From: CADEED01 sp963842515
GTDB taxonomy: Bacteria > Pseudomonadota > Gammaproteobacteria > Steroidobacterales > Steroidobacteraceae
Length of the DNA: 64,000 nucleotides
Reading direction: 5' to 3'
NCBI GenBank assembly: GCA_963842515.1
Contig: CAWJGO010000003.1
Coordinates: forward strand, 62,001-126,000
Part shown: positions 1-9,394 of the stretch, one piece after another
Numbering within the stretch: the stretch's first letter is position 1
Layout: each line of letters opens with the position of its first letter
Notes under the pieces: generated by a model
The model's database searches: none
What the model saw: only the letters and a program-made list of their open reading frames with translations
What the model was told of the DNA's origin: nothing
Program-made: the position numbers and the translations under genes

Positions 1-21
1 CCGATAAAAACTGGCTAACTA

Positions 22-714
22 CTACAGCCCGAGGGTTCCCTGGTCGACCACCACGCCCGGACCCATGGTCGAGGAGAGGGTGATCTTCTTGAGGTAGATG
101 CCCTTGGATGTCGCCGGCTTCGCCTTGTTGAGGTCGTTGATCAGCGCGATCAGGTTGTCCTTGAGATGCGCTGCCTCGAACTTCGACTTGCCGATGATGC
201 AATGAACGATTCCAGCCTTGTCCACGCGGTAGGTGACCTGGCCGGCCTTGGCGTTCTTGACGGCCGTGGCGACGTCCGGGGTCACGGTGCCGACCTTCGG
301 GTTCGGCATGAGTCCGCGGGGACCTAAGATCTGGCCTAACTGACCGACGACGCGCATGGCGTCGGGGCTGGCGATGACGCGATCGAAATTGATCTGACCA
401 GCCTTCACCTGCGCGGCGAGATCTTCGAGTCCGACGATGTCAGCGCCCGCGGCCTTGGCCAACTCGGCGTTCTTGCCGGAGGTGAACACGGCGACGCGCA
501 GCGTCTTGCCCGTGCCATGCGGCATGACCGTGGAACCACGTACCTGCTGGTCGGACTTCGCGGCATCGATGCCGAGATTGACCGCGGCATCGACCGTCTC
601 GTTGAACTTGGCCGTGGCGAATTCCTTGACCATCTTCAGCGCGTCGTCGATCGAATATTGCTTGCCCGGGGCGATCTTGTCCTTCCAGGCTTTTGCACGT
701 TTTGCGATTGCCAT
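22..714 (-). CDS. rplA: 50S ribosomal protein L1
   Basis: Ribosomal protein L1 (230 aa, the usual bacterial length), which binds 23S rRNA at the L1 stalk; in well-studied bacteria it also represses translation of its own rplK-rplA mRNA. The N-terminus has the usual Lys-rich start, the middle carries the glycine/proline segment GPRGLMPNPKVGTVT typical of L1, and the C-terminus ends in the conserved TMGPGV patch. It starts 4 nt after rplK on the same strand, so the two are almost certainly cotranscribed and translationally coupled. The next genes of the usual block (rplJ, rplL, rpoB) would lie beyond the left edge. Identification is certain from sequence. Confidence 0.98.
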   Translation of the reverse strand: MAIAKRAKAWKDKIAPGKQYSIDDALKMVKEFATAKFNETVDAAVNLGIDAAKSDQQVRGSTVMPHGTGKTLRVAVFTSGKNAELAKAAGADIVGLEDLAAQVKAGQINFDRVIASPDAMRVVGQLGQILGPRGLMPNPKVGTVTPDVATAVKNAKAGQVTYRVDKAGIVHCIIGKSKFEAAHLKDNLIALINDLNKAKPATSKGIYLKKITLSSTMGPGVVVDQGTLGL

Positions 715-718
715 GTTC

Positions 719-1147
719 TTACTCCACCACGTCCACGCCCATGGAACGGGCGCTGCCGGCGATTGTCCGCACCGCGGCGTCGAGATCGGCGGCCGTGAGG
801 TCCGGCGTCTTCGTCTTTGCGATCTCTTCGAGCTGTTTGCGCGTGATCTTGCCCACCTTCGCGGTGTTGGGCGTGCCGCTGCCTTTCTCGATGCCGATCG
901 CCTTGCGAATGAGCACCGACGCCGGCGGCGTCTTCATGATGAAAGTGAAGCTGCGATCCGAGTACACGGTGATGATCACCGGGATCGGCAGTCCCTTTTC
1001 GAGCTTCTGCGTGGCAGCGTTGAACTGCTTGCAGAATTCCATGATGTTGACGCCCTGCTGACCCAGCGCGGGCCCGATCGGCGGCGCCGGATTGGCGGCG
1101 CCTGCAGGTACCTGCAGCTTTACGTAGCCGTTTACCTTCTTTGCCAT
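719..1147 (-). CDS. rplK: 50S ribosomal protein L11
   Basis: Ribosomal protein L11 (142 aa, normal length), part of the GTPase-associated centre of the large subunit, where it contacts translation factors and is needed for RelA activation in the stringent response. The N-terminal domain shows the proline-rich PAGAANPAPPIGPALGQ segment and the C-terminal RNA-binding domain shows the GSARSMG motif. It lies 101 nt downstream of nusG and 4 nt upstream of rplA. The 101-nt gap before it is long enough for its own promoter, as in other bacteria, but I see no clear consensus there. Identification is certain. Confidence 0.98.
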   Translation of the reverse strand: MAKKVNGYVKLQVPAGAANPAPPIGPALGQQGVNIMEFCKQFNAATQKLEKGLPIPVIITVYSDRSFTFIMKTPPASVLIRKAIGIEKGSGTPNTAKVGKITRKQLEEIAKTKTPDLTAADLDAAVRTIAGSARSMGVDVVE

Positions 1148-1248
1148 GTCTAACTACTCCTGGGTGCCTGCGCCGTGGTGGTTGCCACAGCTCCCCATGC
1201 GCGTCCGTGCCGTTGCACCCGGGCTTCCTGCCCGGGCGTAAAAAACCT

Positions 1249-1782
1249 TCAGGCCTTCTCGACCTGTGAAAACTCGAGCTCGACCGGAGTCGAGCGGCCG
1301 AGAATCTGCACGGCCACCTGCAGCCGGCTCTTCTCGTAATTCACGTTCTCGACCACGCCGTTGAAGTCGTTGAACGGGCCGTTGGTGACACGCACCACTT
1401 CGCCCGGCTCGAACAGCACCTTCGGGCGCGGCTTGTCCACGCCCTCTTCGACACGGCGCAGAATCTGGTTGGCTTCTTTCTCGGTGATGGGCGCCGGTTT
1501 GTCAGGCGTGCCACCGATGAAGCCGAGCACCTTGGGCACGTCGCGCACGAGGTGCCAGGTCTGCTCGTCCATGTCCATCTGCACCAGGACGTAGCCCGGA
1601 TAGAACTTGCGCTCGCTCTTGCGGCGCTGGCCATCGCGCATCTCGACCACCTCTTCGGTGGGAACGAGGATCTCGCCAAACTTGTGTTCGAGCCCGTCGC
1701 GCTTGATGCGCTCCCGCAGCGCCTCGGAGACGCGATGCTCGAAGTTCGAATAGGCGTGGACTACGTACCAGCGTAATGCCAT
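1249..1782 (-). CDS. nusG: Transcription termination/antitermination protein NusG
   Basis: NusG (177 aa), which binds RNA polymerase and couples it to Rho or to the leading ribosome. The N-terminal NGN domain begins with the diagnostic ALRWYVVHAYSNFE segment and includes FYPGYVLVQM. The C-terminal KOW domain begins near FEPGEVVRVTNGPFNDFNG. It lies 40 nt downstream of secE, the normal gammaproteobacterial order secE-nusG-rplK-rplA. Nothing is unusual; length, domains and context all match. Confidence 0.98.
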   Translation of the reverse strand: MALRWYVVHAYSNFEHRVSEALRERIKRDGLEHKFGEILVPTEEVVEMRDGQRRKSERKFYPGYVLVQMDMDEQTWHLVRDVPKVLGFIGGTPDKPAPITEKEANQILRRVEEGVDKPRPKVLFEPGEVVRVTNGPFNDFNGVVENVNYEKSRLQVAVQILGRSTPVELEFSQVEKA

Positions 1783-1822
1783 GTATCAGCTTCCCTTATC
1801 CATTGTCTGGTCCATTTTCTGG

Positions 1823-2212
1823 TCAGGTTCCCTGGCCCGTAAAAAACTTCGTCGCGTAGGCCAGCATCAAATCGAGTAACCAGAAAAATGTGCTCGCAAT
1901 CGCCACGAACACCAGGACGACCACCGTGGTGGTGAAGGTTTCCTGGCGCGTGGGCCAGAACACCTTGCGCAACTCGACGCGCGACTCGAGGAAGAACTGC
2001 CAGAAATTGCGGCCGTATTGCGAGAACCCGAACAGCACGATACCCAGCAGGATGCCGCCGAACATTGCCACCCAGCTCGCCCAGGGTTCCGGGCGGCTCT
2101 TGAGGACATAGAACGCCACAATGCCGCCGATCACCAGAATGATGGCGGCAACTAGTTTGGCGGTGTCGGCGCCTGCCGGCACCGCCGTTTGTTGTTTGAC
2201 TTCGTCGTTCAT
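1823..2212 (-). CDS. secE: Preprotein translocase subunit SecE
   Basis: SecE (129 aa), the clamp subunit of the SecYEG translocon in the inner membrane. The length indicates the long gammaproteobacterial form with three membrane segments: two in the first half (around residues 20-37 and 45-63) and the conserved one near the C-terminus, preceded by the amphipathic RVELRKVFWPTRQET helix that contacts SecY. The gene lies between tRNA-Trp and nusG on the same strand. The conserved WPTRQE element makes the call secure despite general SecE divergence. Confidence 0.97.
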   Translation of the reverse strand: MNDEVKQQTAVPAGADTAKLVAAIILVIGGIVAFYVLKSRPEPWASWVAMFGGILLGIVLFGFSQYGRNFWQFFLESRVELRKVFWPTRQETFTTTVVVLVFVAIASTFFWLLDLMLAYATKFFTGQGT

Positions 2213-2222
2213 GTTCTACAGA

Positions 2223-2298
2223 TGGCAGGCCAGGAGGGAATCGAACCCCCAACCTGCGGTTTTGGAGACCGCCGCTCTGCCAATTGAGCTACTGGCCT
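2223..2298 (-). tRNA. trnW: tRNA-Trp (CCA)
   Basis: A 76-nt cloverleaf on the minus strand with acceptor stem AGGCCAG/CTGGCCT, discriminator G and an encoded CCA end. The anticodon loop reads CTCCAAA with anticodon CCA (Trp). It lies between tuf and secE, its usual place in Pseudomonas/Xanthomonas-type genomes. Confidence 0.97.
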
Positions 2299-2302
2299 GT
2301 GG

Positions 2303-3493
<1,191 letters not shown>

Positions 3494-3561
3494 GGAGATA
3501 ACCTCTGAACCGAATGCCTAACTACTATTACGACTACTTCTACCGGGACACCCAGCGGAAC

Positions 3562-3637
3562 TGGAGCTCACGAGCGGGATTGAACCGCTGACCTCGTCCT
3601 TACCAAGGACGTGCTCTACCAACTGAGCTACGTGAGC
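3562..3637 (-). tRNA. trnT: tRNA-Thr (GGT)
   Basis: A 76-nt cloverleaf on the minus strand with acceptor GCTCACG/CGTGAGC, discriminator T and encoded CCA. The anticodon stem-loop reads CGTCCTTGGTAAGGACG with anticodon GGT (Thr). It is the last of three tRNAs immediately upstream of tuf. Confidence 0.97.
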
Positions 3638-3642
3638 TTTAC

Positions 3643-3716
<74 letters not shown>

Positions 3717-3820
3717 CAATGACACCCGTGGGCTCACGCCTTACTACCTTGCTCACCTTGCTCAAAACGCCAGCTATCTACCTTCGATCCACACCATCCC
3801 GCCTTCACACGAAGACGACA

Positions 3821-3906
<86 letters not shown>

Positions 3907-3925
3907 CAGGAAAAACGAGCCGCGT

Positions 3926-3954
3926 ATTCTGATTTCGACCCCCGGGGGTGTCAA
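3926..3954 (-). promoter_or_regulatory. Sigma-70 promoter of the tRNA-tuf operon
   Basis: On the minus strand a perfect -35 box TTGACA (3949-3954) is followed, after exactly 17 nt, by CAGAAT (3926-3931; 4 of 6 to TATAAT). A GC-rich stretch (ACGCGGC) follows where the start site should be; such discriminators are known in stringently controlled stable-RNA promoters. It lies about 20 nt upstream of the mature tRNA-Tyr. Promoter strength and stringent control are inferred from sequence alone. Confidence 0.6.
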
Positions 3955-4121
3955 CGGCATTGGCGCGTATTTTGCTGTGGATTGCGGCGGGCAAAAACAC
4001 ACCGGCGGAGGCCCTGCCGAGGCGGCCGGCGAGCCCACTCATCTATATAGAGCGTGGATCGCCAGTCTCACGGGGCAGCCGGGCGCCCGCTTGCGAAGTC
4101 CCTGAGCCGTCCAGGCTCTGG

Positions 4122-4898
4122 CTACTCGTGGCCTGGCCGACCGGCGGTGCCAGCCCCCCCATCGGCACCTTCCGATGCCAGGCGGGCAAGCTCGGTAATA
4201 GCCGCGTCAGCGAGCATTTTAAGCGCACCGACGGGTAAATCCCTGGGTAGATCGACACTACCGTACCGTATACGGGTCAATCGGCTCACCACGAAGCCTT
4301 CGTGTTCGAACAATCGCCGGACTTCGCGATTTCGTCCTTCATGCAGGCACACGCGGCACCAGGTGTGGCTACCCTCGGTCGAGTGCGCCTCGATGCTGTC
4401 GAAATTGGCTGGGCCATCCTCGAGCTCGACTCCCCGCCGAAGGCGCTCGAGCACCTCCACCGAGGGCGAACCCCGCAGCCGCACCAGGTATTCACGCTGG
4501 ATCTCGCTCGATGGGTGCATGAGGCGATGGGCCAGCTCCCCGTCGTTCGTGAAAAGCAGCAGTCCGGAGGTATTCACGTCCAACCTGCCCACCACTATCC
4601 ATCGGCCGCTCGCCGGGGCCGGCAGCCTTTCAAATACGGTCGGCCTGCCTTCGGGATCGCTGCGCGTGGTCACCTCACCGACAGGCTTGTGGTACAGCAG
4701 CACCTCGACGGTTTCGCGGCGGCCACCCAGGTCGAGTGGTTTGCCATCGAGGCAGATCCGGTCGGCCTGCGTCGCGCGATCGCCGAGCACAGCGACCCGA
4801 TCGTTGATGGTCACGCGACCCGCACGAATCCACTCCTCGATCCCGCGCCGCGAACCGTGTCCGGCACTCGCCAGTAATTTCTGCAGCCGCTCAGTCAT
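4122..4898 (-). CDS. rluB: RsuA/RluB-family 23S rRNA pseudouridine synthase
   Basis: Pseudouridine synthase (258 aa) of the RsuA/RluB/RluF family. An N-terminal S4 RNA-binding domain covers residues 1-60 (ERLQKLLASAGHGSRRGIEE). The catalytic domain has the family motif GRLDVNTSGLLLFTNDG, whose Asp is the nucleophile, and a late GRNREVRRLFEHEGF segment. RluB modifies the 23S rRNA peptidyl-transferase region (U2605 in E. coli numbering). I favour RluB from overall form, though the long charged C-terminal tail seen in many RluB proteins is short here (SEGADGGAGTAGRPGHE); RluF-like specificity is the alternative. It is divergent from cysK across an 89-nt gap. Confidence 0.85.
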   Translation of the reverse strand: MTERLQKLLASAGHGSRRGIEEWIRAGRVTINDRVAVLGDRATQADRICLDGKPLDLGGRRETVEVLLYHKPVGEVTTRSDPEGRPTVFERLPAPASGRWIVVGRLDVNTSGLLLFTNDGELAHRLMHPSSEIQREYLVRLRGSPSVEVLERLRRGVELEDGPANFDSIEAHSTEGSHTWCRVCLHEGRNREVRRLFEHEGFVVSRLTRIRYGSVDLPRDLPVGALKMLADAAITELARLASEGADGGAGTAGRPGHE

Positions 4899-4987
4899 GA
4901 ATTCTCATCAGCATAACCAACTGTTATATGGCTATTCCAAGCCCAGCCTCGTCTCAATACACCTACCCGCCTAGAGTCCCCCGCACC

Positions 4988-5932
4988 ATGCTTTACGACA
5001 ACATTCTCGGCACTATCGGCCGCACTCCCATCGTCCGCATCAACCGGCTCGCGCCTGCTGGCACGACCATGTACGTGAAGTGCGAATTCTTCAATCCTCT
5101 CTCTTCGGTGAAGGATCGCCTCGCGATCGCCATCATCGAGGACGCGGAGCGCAGCGGCACGCTGAAGCCCGGCCAGACTGTGGTGGAAGCCACCTCAGGT
5201 AACACGGGCATCGCCTTGGCGATGGTGTGCGCCGCCAAGGGATATCCGTTCATCGCCGTGATGGTCGAAACCTTCTCGATCGAGCGGCGCAAGATCATGC
5301 GCATGCTCGGCGCCAAGGTGATTCTCACGCCCGCCGCCGAACGCGGCCAGGGCATGGTACGCAAAGCCGCCGAGCTCGCGCAGAAGCACGGCTGGTTCCT
5401 CGCCCGCCAGTTCGAGAACCCGGCGAATCCCGCCTATCACCGCAACACCACGGGTCCGGAGATCATCCAGGACTTCGTTGGCAAGCGGCTCGACAATTTC
5501 GTCACCGGCTGGGGCACCGGCGGCACGCTCACCGGCGTCGGCGAGGTGCTCAAGCTCACCCGTCCCGACGTGAAGATCATCGCCACCGAGCCGGATGCCG
5601 CGCAGTTGTTGGGCGGCAAGCCGTTCGCACCGCACAAGATCCAGGGCTGGACTCCGGACTTCGTACCGGCCGTGCTCAACAAGAATGTCCCCGACCGCAT
5701 CGTGCCGGTCACCGACGCCGAGGCCATCGAGGCCGCGCGCGCCCTGGCGAGGAGCGAGGGCATTTTCGTCGGCATCTCGAGCGGCGGCACTTTCGCCGCG
5801 GCGCTCAAGGTGGCGCGCGAAGCAGGCCCTGGCTCGGTGACGCTCGCCATGCTGCCCGACACCGGCGAACGGTATCTATCTACCCCGCTGTTTGAAGGTA
5901 TCGCCGACGGCGGCGACCCTGAGCCGTCGTGA
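4988..5932 (+). CDS. cysK: Cysteine synthase (O-acyl-serine sulfhydrylase)
   Basis: PLP-dependent cysteine synthase (314 aa from the ATG at 4988). It exchanges the acyl group of O-acyl-serine for sulfide. I chose this start because MLYDNILGTIGRTPIVRIN is the normal N-terminus; an in-frame ATG 60 nt upstream only adds a non-homologous Ser/Pro-rich stretch. Visible are the PLP lysine in SSVKDRLA, the substrate loop TSGNTGIALA, the phosphate-binding GTGGTLTG and the C-terminal PDTGERYLSTPLF. The stop codon overlaps the GTG start of the next gene (GTGA), so the two are translationally coupled. If that partner makes O-succinylserine, this enzyme must accept it in place of O-acetylserine. CysK versus CysM naming is not settled. 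Confidence 0.92.
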   Translation: MLYDNILGTIGRTPIVRINRLAPAGTTMYVKCEFFNPLSSVKDRLAIAIIEDAERSGTLKPGQTVVEATSGNTGIALAMVCAAKGYPFIAVMVETFSIERRKIMRMLGAKVILTPAAERGQGMVRKAAELAQKHGWFLARQFENPANPAYHRNTTGPEIIQDFVGKRLDNFVTGWGTGGTLTGVGEVLKLTRPDVKIIATEPDAAQLLGGKPFAPHKIQGWTPDFVPAVLNKNVPDRIVPVTDAEAIEAARALARSEGIFVGISSGGTFAAALKVAREAGPGSVTLAMLPDTGERYLSTPLFEGIADGGDPEPS

Positions 5933-7107
5933 ACGCGCTGCCGCGCCGAAAAATTCATGCTTCGCGCGCGGCAGCCAACTCCAAGCTGGCTGAGGTGACT
6001 TTGGGCCCAGCCACCAAATTCATCCGCCTGCCCGATCCGTTCGAGTTCTGGCGTGGCGGAGCCCTGCGTGGGGGCCGCGTCGCTTACGAAACCTGGGGCG
6101 AGCTCAACGATGCAGCCGACAACGCTGTGCTGCTGTTCACCGGACTGTCGCCCTCGGCGCACGCGGCATCATCGCCTGCCGATCCAAGTCCTGGATGGTG
6201 GGAGCGCATGGTGGGTCCCGGCAAGGCGCTGGATACGGATCGCTACTTCGTAATCTGCGTGAATTCGCTTGGCAGTTGTTTCGGCTCGAGCGGCCCCTCG
6301 TCGGTGGATCCGGCCAGCGGTCTTGCTTATCGCCTGGATTTCCCGGATCTCTCCGTCGAGGACATCGCGCGCGGTGGATACGAAACCATCCGCGCGCTCA
6401 AAATCGAAAAACTGTCGGCGGTCGTCGGTGCATCGCTCGGTGGCATGGTGGTGCTGGCATTCGCCGCGCAGTTTCCGGGGTGCGCGCGCCGCGTCGTGAG
6501 CATCTCGGGCAGCCCTGCGGCGTCGCCGTTCGCAATCGCATTGCGCTCGCTGCAGCGCGACGCCATCCTCACCGATCCGGATTGGCAGGAAGGCCAGTAT
6601 TCCGGCGACATCCGCCCGGTGACCGGCATGCGCCTCGCGCGCAAGCTCGGCACGATCACCTATCGCTCGGCGGCGGAGTGGAAACATCGCTTCGGACGCC
6701 GGCCGGCCGCCGTGCGTGATAAATCCCTGCCGCCCGACCGCGCGCATTTCGCCGCCGAATTCGCCGTACAGGACTATCTGAACGCGCAAGCCGACAAGTT
6801 CGTGTCGGTATTCGATCCCAACTGCTACCTCTATCTATCCCGCGCGATGGACCGGTTCGATCTGTCGGCACACGGCGGAACGCCCGCCGGAGCGCTCGAG
6901 CGCGCCGCCGCGGAACGCGCTCTGGTGATCGGCGTTGAGTCCGACATCCTGTTCACCATCAGCGAGCAGAACGCTATCGCCACCGCATTCGAAAGCGCTG
7001 GCACCGCCACGGAGTTCGTACCGCTGGCCTCGCTCGAAGGTCACGACGCGTTCCTCGTGGATATCGATCCTTTCTCCGCGGCCATCGGCAGGTTCCTCGC
7101 CGACTAG
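5929..7107 (+). CDS. MetX-family alpha/beta-hydrolase acyltransferase (probable serine O-succinyltransferase)
   Basis: A 392-aa acyltransferase of the MetX alpha/beta-hydrolase family, starting at a GTG that overlaps the cysK stop. The nucleophile elbow is GASLGGM with Ser169, replacing the GGSMGGMQ usual in homoserine acetyltransferases. The acid and base appear in GVESDILFTISEQ (Asp) and LEGHDAFLVD (His), completing the triad. Family members acetylate or succinylate homoserine, and a Xanthomonadales subgroup is known to succinylate serine in place of CysE. Fusion to cysK in one operon favours the serine role (inference). The alternative is a homoserine O-acyltransferase for methionine synthesis. 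A substrate assay or specificity-residue alignment would decide. Confidence 0.85.
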   Translation: MNALPRRKIHASRAAANSKLAEVTLGPATKFIRLPDPFEFWRGGALRGGRVAYETWGELNDAADNAVLLFTGLSPSAHAASSPADPSPGWWERMVGPGKALDTDRYFVICVNSLGSCFGSSGPSSVDPASGLAYRLDFPDLSVEDIARGGYETIRALKIEKLSAVVGASLGGMVVLAFAAQFPGCARRVVSISGSPAASPFAIALRSLQRDAILTDPDWQEGQYSGDIRPVTGMRLARKLGTITYRSAAEWKHRFGRRPAAVRDKSLPPDRAHFAAEFAVQDYLNAQADKFVSVFDPNCYLYLSRAMDRFDLSAHGGTPAGALERAAAERALVIGVESDILFTISEQNAIATAFESAGTATEFVPLASLEGHDAFLVDIDPFSAAIGRFLAD

Positions 7108-7162
7108 CTACATGGCGCGCGACGGCTGCGCGCCTGGAAAGTTCCCCCGTTCTTTCACGTGT

Positions 7163-7179
7163 CACGCGACCTTCGCGTG
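7163..7179. terminator. Hairpin after the cysK operon (weak terminator candidate)
   Basis: A perfect 7-bp inverted repeat (CACGCGA and TCGCGTG) with a 3-nt loop lies 55 nt after the acyltransferase stop. The downstream sequence GCGTTAATC has no T-run, so it is not a good intrinsic terminator. It may be an RNA-stabilising hairpin or chance. Confidence 0.3.
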
Positions 7180-7259
7180 GCGTTAATCGGCCTGCAAGGG
7201 CAGTTCCGTACGATCGCTCCTGAAACCAGAGTCAGGAAGCCGGGTACCAAGGAGCTGTC

Positions 7260-7457
7260 ATGAATATTTCAAATCTCGCCAGACGCCTCGATGAATTCGC
7301 GGCGGTCGAAAATGAGGCGCGCGCGGCGCGCCAGTCATCACGGATGTTGGTCTTGGAGTCACACGGCGCGGCGGGGCGCGCGCGGCGCCGCCTGACGCTC
7401 GACACGCGCAGGATCCGGATTCGCGACAGCGGTCTGCGCTTTTTTCGCGTGTTCTGA
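7260..7457 (+). CDS. Small Arg-rich hypothetical protein
   Basis: A 65-aa reading frame with a strong ribosome-binding site, AAGGAG at 7249-7254, 5 nt before its ATG. The protein is basic and Arg-rich (RARRRLTLDTRRIRIRD) with a heptad-like N-terminal half and no signal peptide or membrane segment. I recognise no family. It ends 4 nt before the convergent M48 protease gene. The ribosome-binding site is the main support; high GC makes chance ORFs common, so it remains tentative. Confidence 0.45.
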   Translation: MNISNLARRLDEFAAVENEARAARQSSRMLVLESHGAAGRARRRLTLDTRRIRIRDSGLRFFRVF

Positions 7458-7461
7458 AGGG

Positions 7462-9390
7462 CTAGCTACCGGAAGCGGCCTGCGGCGCGAGAATGGGCGG
7501 CAACGGGCAGTGCAGGACCGAGCACACCGTGCGCAGCAATTCTCCCTCCGCCACCGAAAGCTTCTGGTCGTGCGCGATGCAGCGAACCAGCCCTTCGATG
7601 AGCACCTTCTTGGCGATCGGGCGCAGTTTCGCGAGCCGCGCCAGCGCGTCGGCGAGCGCCTGCGGCCATTGCGGCACATCGCGGTAGGTGGGCCGGTGCT
7701 CGGGTACGACGACCGAGATTCCTGCCTCGTAAGCCCGGCGCGCACGCGCATCGTCGCCGCTGCCCTGCGCGGCGAGGATGGCGAACAGCGTGTGGATGGC
7801 GTCGCCCTCCTGCAGCAGCGATGCGCTGCCATGCACGGGACCGGCGTCGAGATCATCGAGGCTGGCGGCCAGCAGCAAAGTCAGGCAGCACTCGAATACA
7901 TCGATGCGCGCATCGGCGTTGGCCAGCGCCGCCACCGCGTCGCGCAGCTGCTGCCGCTCGGGTGACGACAGGCGGCGCAGCGCGGGGAACAACTGCTGCA
8001 CGGCCGGCAGGCGCAGCTCCGACGGCAGCGAATCGGCGAGCCCCTGCATGCCGAGCACCCGGGCCGAGAATGCCGCTCCATACACGCTTTCGAGAACGCG
8101 CCGCTGCACGGCGAGCACCTCGGCTGATTTGCTGAGGAGCACCACCAGCACCAGCGCGCGCGCGTGATCGGCTGACTCGACGAAATCGCGCAGGCCTTCC
8201 GGGATGGCGAGGCGGGCGTTCTCCGCGTACCGGACGTTTTCACTGGCGATGGTGCCGGCGAGCGCCGCGATGCCCTGCGCCGCGGAGCCACCAATACTGT
8301 GTTCGCCAATCGGGCTGATCGCACCCGGAACCGCCCGATCCGGCTGGGCTCGCGGCCCGCGTGCCGCATCTTCGGCTCGTTGCCGGTCCGCGTCGCGCGC
8401 CGCTTCAGCGGCCAGCACCGGCAGATCGCTGGACTTGAATGCCGGGTTCAACGCCTTGAGTCGCTCTTCGAGCGAAGGATGAGTGGCGAACAGGCGCGGC
8501 AGCCCCGCCGCGAAGAGCATGTGAGCGACCTCCTCGGCCTCGGGCGTGATCAGGCGCGAGCCCGCGCCGGCGCCGGCAATCTTCAGCAGCGCGCCCGACA
8601 AACCCACGGGATTTCGCGTGAACTGCACGGCCGATGCGTCCGCCAGGCGCTCGCGATGCCGCGCCACGGAGGCTTGCAGCAGGCGGCCGAAGAACACGCC
8701 GATGTATCCCAGCACCATCACGGCCAGCGCCGCGATCACCAGCGCGGCGGCGCCATCCTTGCGGCCACGGCCTCCAGTGTGCGGCGAGCTCTGCAATACG
8801 ACACGCGCCACGATCGCAACCGCCAGCAGGCCGAAGACCCAGCCTAACAAGCGCAGATTCAGGCGCATGTCGCCATTGAGGATGTGGCTGAACTCGTGCG
8901 CCACTACTCCCTGCAGCTCCTCGCGTTTGAGACGCGTGGCGGCGCCGCGCGTCACGGCGATGGCGGCATCGGCGGGCGAATTGCCCGCCGCGAATGCGTT
9001 GATGCCATCTTCGTTCTCGAGCACGTAAACCTCGGGCATGGTCACCCCCGAGGCGATGGCCATTTCCTCGACCACGTTGTGCAGGCGCTTCAGCGCGATA
9101 TCGCCCGTGCTGCGCTCGATGCGCGTACCGCCCAGCGAACGGGCCACCACACCACCACCGGCGCGCAGTGAAAGCGTCTTGAAGAGGCTGGCCCCGCAGA
9201 TGATGGCCAGTACGACGACGCTGGTGAGCGCCACGGCGCCCGCGGGCGAGGTGCCGGGCTGGGAAGCGCCGACCAGCACTACGACCACCGCATCGATCGC
9301 GATGACCACCAGCGCCACGGAAATCAGGAACGCGACCAGGAGCCAGCGCGTCGTGCGGCGCGCGGCTTCCTGGCGAGCGAAGAAATCCAT
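7462..9390 (-). CDS. HtpX-like M48 family membrane metalloprotease
   Basis: Membrane zinc metalloprotease (642 aa) of family M48. Two membrane helices (about residues 15-40 and 52-70) precede a catalytic domain with zinc motif HEFSH (165-169) and the third ligand in RERLADASAVQF; two more helices lie between them, as in HtpX. Family members degrade misfolded inner-membrane proteins with the active site facing the cytoplasm. The protein is more than twice the usual HtpX length: the last ~300 residues form an alpha-helical region of unknown function, with short Cys-containing and Ala/Leu-rich helices. It follows a lemA gene after 4 nt, a pairing seen widely in bacteria. Confidence 0.9.
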   Translation of the reverse strand: MDFFARQEAARRTTRWLLVAFLISVALVVIAIDAVVVVLVGASQPGTSPAGAVALTSVVVLAIICGASLFKTLSLRAGGGVVARSLGGTRIERSTGDIALKRLHNVVEEMAIASGVTMPEVYVLENEDGINAFAAGNSPADAAIAVTRGAATRLKREELQGVVAHEFSHILNGDMRLNLRLLGWVFGLLAVAIVARVVLQSSPHTGGRGRKDGAAALVIAALAVMVLGYIGVFFGRLLQASVARHRERLADASAVQFTRNPVGLSGALLKIAGAGAGSRLITPEAEEVAHMLFAAGLPRLFATHPSLEERLKALNPAFKSSDLPVLAAEAARDADRQRAEDAARGPRAQPDRAVPGAISPIGEHSIGGSAAQGIAALAGTIASENVRYAENARLAIPEGLRDFVESADHARALVLVVLLSKSAEVLAVQRRVLESVYGAAFSARVLGMQGLADSLPSELRLPAVQQLFPALRRLSSPERQQLRDAVAALANADARIDVFECCLTLLLAASLDDLDAGPVHGSASLLQEGDAIHTLFAILAAQGSGDDARARRAYEAGISVVVPEHRPTYRDVPQWPQALADALARLAKLRPIAKKVLIEGLVRCIAHDQKLSVAEGELLRTVCSVLHCPLPPILAPQAASGS

Positions 9391-9394
9391 GTAG

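Noticed and set aside
4104..4118. GAGCC/GGCTC hairpin near the rluB stop as a terminator
   Set aside because: Only 5 bp, overlaps the stop region and has no T-tract.
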